From contig JAHRBS010000001.1 in the NCBI GenBank assembly GCA_024305745.1, positions 2,108,001 through 2,172,000 of the forward strand: a stretch of 64,000 nt of DNA, read 5' to 3'. Below, in pieces: positions 56,319 through 64,000 of the stretch. The position numbers were made by a program, and so were the translations under genes. The DNA comes from Polyporus tsugae. Taxonomy: Eukaryota; Basidiomycota; Agaricomycetes; Polyporales; Polyporaceae. The notes below the pieces were generated by a model. The model did not search any database. It worked only from the letters and a program-made list of their open reading frames with translations, and was not told where the DNA came from. Each line of letters starts with the position of its first letter. Position 1 is the first letter of the stretch.

Positions 56319-56872
56319 ACTGCTGTCTGCGCTTGCGCTTTTGTGTCTGAAAGAACGAGTTCTCCGGGAACGGGAAGCGAGAAGCGGCAGAGGAATGTGC
56401 GTCGAGCACGCGGACGTTGGCTAGAATACAGTGAAGAAGATGTAGTGAAGTACAAGACGTCGAACCGGTCGACGGGAAAACGAGGAAGTAAAGGGAGGTG
56501 GAGAGGAGCAAGGAGGAAAAGGCGCGCGCACCCGACATGATAGCTCAGCTCACCGGGGATGCCGGAGTCGCTTGCAGCCGCCGACGTGGCACCGCCCTCA
56601 AGCGAGCGCTGCGCGGAGTACCCTCTATCTATTTCGCGGCCATGGTGACGGTGACGGTGTCAACACCTTCGAAGTCTTCGCGAGTAATAGCAAATCATCC
56701 TCCGCCTGGACTCTGCTTCCCCGCCCCGTTTGTGTCATGGGAAAGTTTTATTTTGGGCCGGTCTTGGCCATGTAACTTACACGACCAGACATCTGCAGAC
56801 TATGGGCTGCGGCGGTGTAATATTAATGCAAACAAACTGAACCTCGGACATCTGCCCAGAGCCGCTTCTCTT
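56319..56872. other. Intergenic region
   Basis: About 550 bp between two minus-strand genes: promoter of the two-pass membrane protein gene and 3' flank of the Rmt2 gene. A 141-codon minus frame reaching 56538 overlaps the first exon in another frame and is Ser/Leu-rich without resemblance to anything. Confidence 0.4.
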
Positions 56873-58406
56873 TCAGAGTAGCTTCATCCTGCCTATTGGT
56901 AGACGATACGTACGCATCGCGAAGTACTCTCGCGTCTTGCCCCATCTGTCGACGTCGCCTTCGAAGACATCAACGTCGCTCCATTCGACATCGATTCCGA
57001 CATCCGCCAAATGGAGCTCGGAGACATGCCTGTACACGTCATAGAACATGGCATCTGCGGCACAGCTATCAGAGAGGAGCCAAGGGACGCAGTGTGGGGG
57101 GGGGGGAAGGAGGTTAAAGGGACGTACTCGTTGCACCTAGTCCATTGAAGAAGCTAAAGCGGGAGTCTGGTCCCTCAAGCAAGTCTGGTACGTGTCCAAA
57201 GAACCTGTGCAATTCTGGGGGATAAATGGAACTGAGCGTCCGTTCATCCGCCAAAGGCACCGATAGAGGCAACATACCTGCGTAGTCTTCCGAGAAAGTG
57301 TCGGTGTAGATCACATCGAAGCCACCAACGCCGAGAAGATCTTCGCTCTCCACGAAGTCTTGCCATTTGCCTTGGAGGATCTTGACCCCTTCCTTTCCGT
57401 GCCATCCCTGGTCCCGCATGTGCGTCAGGACGTCAAGGTGCGGTTCGATGATAACATGGAGCGATGGCTTCGTTGTCAAGTCCTGAAAAAGGGTGTCGAT
57501 CTGAAGAAAACCGGTCATGAGTATCCAAGAATACTGCGTAACTGTTTCAGAGAAGCGATCGACACTCACGATACCAAGACCAAATCCAACATTGAGGATC
57601 TTCAGGCCATTCCGGAAGTTTGGATGGTCTGTGCACAGCTTACGGACGGTTTCCTGCACTTGGCACTAACCCACTAAGCACACAACTCCAGGAACACGAG
57701 TCAAGGAAGACTCACTGATTCCGCGCTCCCATCCCATCATCACGCCAACCTCTTCCTCGTCGTTGAGCTTCACAAGGCAGACGTCTTGACCATGCTCATC
57801 CTTCGTGTACTCCAGTTTCGTGCTCAGGAACGCATCCGTCGAGCCTGCGGGTGTTGAATCCGTCGCCTTGAGGATTAGATTTAGCGGAGAGCTCGCCTCC
57901 GGCGCCTTCTTCGCAAGCAGTCGAAGTAAAACCTCTGTCACAAAGTGTCATTTCCTCGTACATGCGCCTAGACGTCGGGTCCGGGCATACCTGAGCGTAT
58001 CCCTGCGTCCCGAACGATCTTGTAACATTCCTCATTGTTCAACGACAACGCAATGTCGCCAGCCGTGTTATGCAGGTTATCCACTGTATGGCCACCAACA
58101 GATGTAAGCTCTGGACACCTGTACGGACGCAACAGTAACTGTCATACCAGCGTTCCACAACGCGCCCTCCGCAATCAGGAAGCGGATTAGCTCCTTGTTT
58201 TCCACATAGGCGGCCGCATGCAATGGAGACGTCCCCTCGTCGTCTTGATACCAGACCGGTGCTCCAGCTGCAATCAACGCCTTGATCTCAGAGAGAGGTC
58301 TTCGCTGGAAGATGGCATCTACGAGCTCCTGTCCCTGTCCGACGAGCGCATCAACGTCCATGTCGTCGTCCGAAGCATCTGCGTTGTGCTCTGGGTCGAC
58401 AGCCAT
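56873..58406 (-). CDS. rmt2: Protein arginine N5-methyltransferase Rmt2
   Basis: Predicted 383-residue protein, seven exons: 58148-58406, 57991-58083, 57716-57934, 57570-57658, 57278-57500, 57128-57214, 56873-57054. N-terminal ankyrin-type repeats (LIAAGAPVWYQDDEGTSPLHAA, NKELIRFLIAEGALWNAVDN) precede the Rossmann-type methyltransferase part: LKILNVGFGLGIID (AdoMet loop), HVIIEPHLDVLTHM, GVKILQGKWQD, FDVIYTDTFSEDYAELHRFF and RFSFFNGLGATNAMFYDVY. Rmt2 in yeast methylates the delta nitrogen of an arginine in ribosomal protein L12 (uL11). The last exon ends REYFAMRTYRLPIGRMKLL; a donor-like GTACGT at about 56918 is ignored because reading through keeps the expected YRLP ending. Start chosen at MAVDPEHN, where acidic N-terminal sequence begins. 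Confidence 0.9.
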
Positions 58407-58695
58407 TGCTGAGAGGAAGAAGCTGCGAGGTTTAGAGACCGAATCAGATGGCAAGTGCGAAACCGTGCGAAGGGGGAGACACGCTTGTGGCTCATGGGCT
58501 TCGAGTCTTGGCATCGATCTCAGATTTGGTGTCGCGTCTCGATCAGGAAGGTATCGACTCAACCCAACCCTAGAGCAACTCTTCTAGTAATTCATTCTAC
58601 AATTCTATCCAGCGACTTCCAATCAAACACGAAGCCCAAGTCATCAGAGGGACAACAGCACTCGTACCTCTCAAACGTTGTCATCGCCTGAACGC
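58407..58695. other. Intergenic region between two minus-strand genes
   Basis: Rmt2 promoter and 3' flank of the amidohydrolase gene; no other feature seen. Confidence 0.35.
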
Positions 58696-61600
58696 TCAGA
58701 ATATATCTACGACCTCGCGCCTGGGCGAAATTATGGCTATCACCTTGCCCTCGTAGTCGAGAAGGTCTCCCCCTGCAGTCGCGACCAGATCGTGTAACCC
58801 GCGATCATACTCCAGGCCCAAGAGCTTCGCGACGTTGACGGTCGCTAAAGCGAAGGCGCCTCCTTTCCCTAGAGCACCTGGACCAGCGTCCAACATGGCC
58901 TGGCGTTTCCAGCAACGTCGTGAGAACGAGATAGGCAGATGTGTTTTGGGGCGATAAAACCTACCTCTCCGACGTCAAAGCGCAGATTGCGTGCGCGGGA
59001 GTTTGCCATTTCAAGAGCCCCTGGATGGCCTACAGAGCTGACACCATGAGGACCAACACCCACGGTAACGCCGCGCTTGATGAGATAGCCGATGAGGCTA
59101 TCTGCGCTCAATGGAGGTCCGGGAAGCCTGAACGACACGTCAGATACACCAAGATGTCGGGCAACTTATCAAGACTGACGTGCGTCTCTCGTCCCACGTG
59201 TAAGGCTAGCAAATACGGACATCAATCAGACAGAACGGAGCTAAGAAGGGAAATCACTAACGTAAGGCCGCGTTGGGGTAACGATGACGCCGATGTTGGC
59301 TTTTGCGAGCTCATCTGCAATTAGGTGGGCTTCCGTGGCACCCGCGATCGTAAGCCTCAATGCAACGCCCGTCTTGGCTTCAACCTCCTGCTTTAAGGAA
59401 ATAAGAGTAGCGATAATGTCCGCGCTTCCGACGTTAACGACCAATGGTAGTGTTCCCTAGGGAGATTCGCACAATTAGTACGCACATCCGGTGAACGCGG
59501 CGGATGAACACGTACATTCGCAACCTTCTTGAACCATTCCCCAAGTTCGCCTCCGACGTCTTGCGTGAGCAACCGCCTCATCGCAGCGATCTTCGTGCTG
59601 ACGCTCAGGTCGGGATCTCCGTGGGAGAGGGATGCGTGGACGGCAGCGACGTCGCGGACGATCGCGCCGCGCTCGAGCTTGTGTGCGGCCCCAAGTGAGA
59701 ACGCCGTGCTCAAGCCGCTGAGCCAGGACAGATGCGACGGGGAGCTGACGCTTACAGTCACCCCCGCACGATATGCGAGTAGGGCGTCCCGTGTCCCGAA
59801 CTGAAGGCCGTCGACCGCCTTCCCGACGTAACCCCCAGCGCCAAACAAAGCGGGCTGGTCCTCCAACGGATCCTTGACGTATCCATCGGACGTGGACGGC
59901 TCGGCTGGTATCTCCGTCAGCCCTAGTGCGGTGCCGTACGCGACAAGTCCAGGTTGTATCGCGCCGCCCTGTAGGTCGACGATCTCGGCGCCGGGACGGG
60001 CAAAGTGCTCGTTGCATGACGGGCCACGTGCGAAGCAGATAACGTTCCCGTCCAGTACGGCCACTGTACCGCCTTGCTCTGGCTCGGCTTGGCCATATTG
60101 CGCGAATAGATCGGTGATGTTCTCTGCGGTGCCGCTCTCCGACCAGAAGCTAGAGACGTTCATGAAGATGACGATCTTTTTGCGATTAGTCGGCTCGAGG
60201 GGAGGAAGACCGTTGTACTTGAGTGCTTCAGCAGTCTCGCGATCCCAGTTGAGCGTCGACGGGGCCCGGTGGTGCGCAACGGGTTTGGGAGCGGTGTGTG
60301 GGTTGGGGATTTGAGGGATTCCGTCGATGATCACCTGCGTGGGAGTTGCTCCGAGTGAAAGCGGGTGACTGTCCCAGAGAACGATGTCTAGTAAGATTAA
60401 TCGTTAACAGACTCGTCGGGTGACATGTATGTATGAGGCTAGTACCTGCGTCGTAACCTATATCCGACACATTGAGCATTAAGGATGACACGGAAACAAT
60501 TGGGTGGCCGACCTTCTTTGATAAACCCAATACGGTGATCAAGACCGAGAACTCTTGCTGGGGTGCCGATGACCGATAGAAGGGCAATGTTATCGGCGAG
60601 GCCCCAGTAATGTGCGATGGCTGCCTCGGCGAGAAGGTTGCGAGAGGGGATAGCAGAGTGATCTGACTGTATGGATGTAATTCAGACATCCACAGTGTGC
60701 GATGGCAAGAACCGCTGGCTTACTTTCATAACCACATCGAGACCTTCATTGGCAAGGATTCTAGGAGCGAACTCAGAGTGCAGATAAGCTTCGCGTTTAT
60801 ACCTGTCAGGGACGTTGAGTGCGTTGTAGATGGAGGTCAACTTAATAATATCTAGCAACTACCTTGCGAACGTCGAGAACATTGCGATTGCGGGGGGTTT
60901 CTCTGTCATATCACGACTCACTCCATGATCTATAAACACTGCAACAGAACAGAAACACCTACTTCCATAAGCCCTTTTGAGCACCTCGGGAACCAACCAT
61001 GCCTCATGAGCATGATGGAATGCAGCAACTTCGAATTGGAACTCGTTGGATAGCTGTGAGGAAATTGAGTACCACTGAATGGGGACTAGGAAAAACCATG
61101 TGATCGGACTTACACGAACGAAGTTATCAATGTCGACCGCTTCATAGCAGTGGGTTTGGACCTGACCATTTTGTCAACTGTTGCCCTTAGGTCGCACATC
61201 AGCAGAAATCTACCTTGATTTTGCCTCGTAAAACATCGATAAGGGACTGCCACTGCAAACTCCCTGGGAAATTCTGGGTCCGCAACGAACCCCAGTCGCC
61301 CGAAAGTGCCTTCTCGCAGTAGTCATCTTGAGCAACCTTGATGGTGCGAGCTGTATCGTACCTAAACACCACCGCGAATCAGTCGCGCTTGAAGGTCTAT
61401 GCGAGCATGGGGGAGCGCATACGCTTGGCGAGTAAGCCAGACCGAGTCCATGCGGGTGTCTCCATAGGACTTTGGGTTTTCACCTTTGCGATAAATACGC
61501 TGAGATTTCTGATCCCGACCCTATTTCGAAGTAAATGCTCACCACAGGCGTGCCTACATGATTACAAAATCAGCGACTTGCTACTTGTAGACAAAAATGA

Positions 61601-62650
61601 ACGGACTTCATATGTCCCCAGTGTCGCGCAGCCTCTGAGGAATGATCTGTGCCATTGAATCCAAGGTACGGCTCCAGCAGCATGGAAGTCGGAGAACGTT
61701 CCTTAGTCGGTCGCAACTTCATGACCAAGCCCTGTCCGCCTGTGTGGGCGATGTCAGCTCAACCTTCCGCATTTACGCTAATAGGTAGCTCACCAATGGC
61801 ATTGAGGGAACCAGGGAGGATAAGGGACGTGGTCACTCCACCAGACATGGAACTCTCGTAGCCTATGTATCACACACTGTCAGTCGATCTCTTCTTCAAA
61901 TTAGCGATAGAAGATACGACTTGCCCAGGTCGTGAGTATTGAGGGCATCAATGATTCTCAGCCAAGGAGTTATCGGCCCCTTCCACGAATTGCCGTCGTC
62001 GGAGCCGCGGAGAGCCGGCGACGATCCTCCGAGATGAGAGTGGAGGTCGACGATTCTGCTGAACGTTAGCCGAGACGCGTCATGAAGGATCCAAGAATGG
62101 CGAACCCAGGAGTAAGCCAAGCACTGCAACAAGAAGATCAGTAGCATGAACGCTCCCCAATGCAAGCGGAAACGCACCCATCCGCCTCGATCACCAGAAC
62201 ATCGTTGCGTGCAGTCACCACATCGCCAGGGACATTCCCAATGGCTTTGATGAGACCGCCGTCAAGGAAGGCGTCTCCGTGCAAGACCTCCGTCCCATCA
62301 CTTCGACCCGTCCAGATAGTCGCATTGCGAATGAACACAGCCTCGGTATCAGGCTGGTATCTATCGGATTGAGAACGCAAGTGGAAGTCGGAAGGAGGTC
62401 CCGGTCTGACGTGTAAGGACCGGCACTGTGCCAGAATCGACTCCGCGTCGAGAGGGATGGCCACGCCTCCAAGCTCCGACCCAAACAAACCAGAAGAGAG
62501 GTAAAGAGTCGAGGTAGTCGCCAAGAAAACTAACAGCCCAAGAAGAGTGCTCCTCGGCCATAAGTTCCGGCTGCCCTTCACCGCGGTGTTACGCCGCCCT
62601 ATCGGGGCTGGCAACGCAGCCGGCACTCCTTTGCGGCCAATAGTTTCCAT
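58696..62650 (-). CDS. Membrane-anchored amidohydrolase, CE9-like
   Basis: Predicted 975-residue protein in 19 exons: 62178-62650, 62106-62123, 61925-62055, 61794-61862, 61607-61739, 61543-61553, 61423-61483, 61214-61361, 61114-61161, 60963-61053, 60863-60902, 60724-60802, 60513-60666, 60446-60457, 59516-60387, 59262-59456, 59180-59205, 58965-59127, 58696-58899. One N-terminal membrane anchor (about residues 34-57, LLGLLVFLATTSTLYL). The amidohydrolase metal site is visible as IVDLHSHLGG (H169, H171), KVQTHCYEAVD, AAFHHAHEAW and SDHSAIPSRN, with GYDADIVLWDSHPLSLGATP closing the barrel. The last 390 residues form a second, partly repeated amidohydrolase-like half with degenerate metal ligands. 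It resembles basidiomycete proteins grouped with GlcNAc-6-phosphate deacetylases (CE9); the substrate is unproven. Exons of 11, 12 and 18 nt and one GC-AG intron are exceptional. Confidence 0.85.
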
Positions 62651-63310
62651 GATTCAGCCGAAACCCCAACCTTTATGCGACTCTGCCACCCAATACACCA
62701 GCAGCGAGAACGATGGTGGTGTCTGGATATGTAGCCGGGCCGTCGACGACCTTGTTACTCCTGCGAGCACGCACACCTTGACGTTAGCGTACTGTTGTTT
62801 GGAGTAGACTCTGATTTTCATTCACCTGAAAACCGAGGGCGGGCACTTGCAGCTTCGAAGACCGAGTCGCGATAAGGCTCTCTGCGAACTCGAAAGTGCC
62901 ACTGCACCAATCTTGTGGGGTCGGTGGGAAGTCGACGTCCTAAAGCGCCCAACAAAAATAGCTATAGCTTCGGGGATGGTCCGGAAGTTGGAAACAATAT
63001 CGAGTTGCACAAAAACGTTTATACATCACGATATCCTCAAGCTAGACACAACCAGGGGGCCCACCAACCTGTGCACGACGAAGGAACTGCAACTATATAT
63101 GGATAACTGTAACCCGTAGCACTAGCAATGAGGTATACGCTAAGATATTAGGCGTTAGCTGGAACGCACAATATGCTAGCCGGCATCGATGTAGGAGTAC
63201 TATGTAGTCTAGAGACGATGTAGACACGAAACTACAAAGGAAATGCAATTCGAAGAGGTCTTCACAGAGCAAATAGGAACGGGAAATTAAAACGAGACCA
63301 GCCATGGCCA
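62651..63310. other. Intergenic region upstream of the amidohydrolase
   Basis: About 660 bp with the amidohydrolase promoter and 3' flank of the gene cut by the right edge. AT-richer from 63000 to 63300. No repeat or RNA gene recognised. Confidence 0.4.
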
Positions 63311-64000
63311 TTAGGTAGACTTGACGAAGTACTTGCGAAGGTCGGGCTTGCCGCCCTCGCGAGACTTCAGCGTTGCGGCGCGTTGGTAGTGCACGCAGAA
63401 GGAAAGGCGTTGGATGGCCGCCTTCGCGCGTGAGCGGTCGAGATGGGCGGCACGAGTGTCCACTGTAGCAAAAGGATCATTAAGACATGGGCGCAGAGAC
63501 CGCGCACCCGAGCAGACGTACCAATTTTGCCATGAAGTAGGTCAAGCGATCTCGAGACTTGCTGAATCAAGGTCAGTTTTGGCTCCAGCTCCAGCTCCAG
63601 CTCCATGTCCATATCCATGTCCATGTCCTTGTCCTTGTCCCTGTCAGTGCCTTCCTCTGACTCCGGCTTCTTCGGCGGCTTCCGCGCTGCCCGTGTTTCC
63701 ATCACGGTGTACTCATCGATATCCGAGAGGGCCCGACTGAGTACGGACAGCCAGCACGTGAGATCATCGTAGTACCCCTCTTTGTTCGTGTTTCCCGAGA
63801 TGTCGAAGTGCTCACAAGAGCCTGACTCCGGCGTGAGAAGGACGATCACGGCCCACAAGTTAGGGAGGTGCTTCTGGTACCCGGTAGGCGAAGGTCCTGT
63901 GCCGAGAAGGAGCGATCGCGCCACACATCGTGCCATACGAACAGTTGACGCGGACGTGCCGGGGACGAAGGAGACGAGGATAGCTTGGTTCGGAGGCGAA
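63311..64000 (-). CDS. Unidentified protein, C-terminal part, truncated by window edge
   Basis: Two exons seen: 63522-64000 (open to the right edge) and 63311-63462, joined across a 59-nt intron (GTACGT...CTACAG). The frame runs off the window (upstream residues read QAILVSFVPGTSASTVRMAR), so the Met at 63936 is probably internal. Recognisable pieces: HLPNLWAVIVLLTPES, YYDDLTCWLSVLSRALSDID, a charged linker and a helical tail ending LRKYFVKST. A low-complexity tract alternates acid with Lys/Met/Leu (KDKDMDMDMDMELELELEP) and is encoded by hexanucleotide repeats at about 63582-63640. No family recognised. Confidence 0.6.
63582..63640 (-). repeat. In-frame hexanucleotide repeat tract
   Basis: On the coding strand GACAAG, GACATG and GAGCTG units follow one another in frame, giving KD, MD and EL dipeptide runs in the truncated protein. 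Likely length-variable between strains. Confidence 0.8.

Noticed and set aside
1..64000. tRNA, rRNA, CRISPR or prokaryotic operon signals
   Set aside because: No cloverleaf with a GGTTCGANTCC box in a proper context, no rRNA-like sequence and no regularly spaced repeats were seen; the gene structure is eukaryotic.

Overview
The window is nuclear DNA of a filamentous basidiomycete, most likely a wood-rot type Agaricomycete. Most genes are split by many short introns (about 45-80 nt, GT...CTRAY...AG). The recognisable proteins belong to the fungal nuclear repertoire: two GAL4-type regulators, a RVS161-type BAR protein, ALG14, U2AF small subunit, APC8/Cdc23, Fun30, TRAPP Bet5, Rmt2 and a HAD-type drimane terpene synthase. 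No rRNA, tRNA or CRISPR was seen. All exon coordinates were derived by hand from splice signals, frame continuity and family resemblance; in every multi-exon model the exon lengths sum to a multiple of three.

Layout. 1-258 (-): start of a TM9/EMP70 protein, cut by the window edge. 970-2161 (+): F-box protein. 2162-6793: gene-poor, holding one orphan seven-exon gene (4770-5933) and weaker exon-like signals. 6794-9973 (+): large coiled-coil/RGG protein, followed by a GAC/AAC microsatellite. 10502-15212: three minus-strand genes (BAR protein, hemerythrin-like protein, Sdh assembly factor 4) and a doubtful small plus-strand gene. 16693-21032 (+): 13-exon GAL4-type regulator. 22331-31654: a second F-box gene, a GLTSCR1-domain protein, Cdc23, ALG14 (divergent from Cdc23) and the U2AF small subunit. 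34275-35818 (-): second GAL4-type regulator.

35819-41025 is gene-poor and carries a 780-bp non-autonomous hAT-like transposon (38568-39347) with a perfect 8-bp target duplication, inserted about 90 bp upstream of a small orphan gene. 41026-42314 (-): divergent mitochondrial carrier. 44100-47914 (+): Fun30/SMARCAD1-type remodeller. 48787-53167: a HAD plus class-II cyclase fusion (putative drimane sesquiterpene synthase) converging on an MFS exporter, a possible two-gene metabolite module. 53787-63462: TRAPP Bet5, a two-pass membrane protein of unknown function, Rmt2, a 19-exon membrane-anchored amidohydrolase (CE9-like), and a truncated gene running off the right edge.

Most of the content is housekeeping: membrane traffic (EMP70, BAR protein, Bet5), glycosylation (ALG14), splicing (U2AF), cell cycle (APC8), chromatin (Fun30, GLTSCR1) and respiratory assembly (Sdh8). 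The accessory parts are the terpene synthase/MFS pair, the transposon with its orphan neighbour, and the orphan gene at 4.8-5.9 kb.
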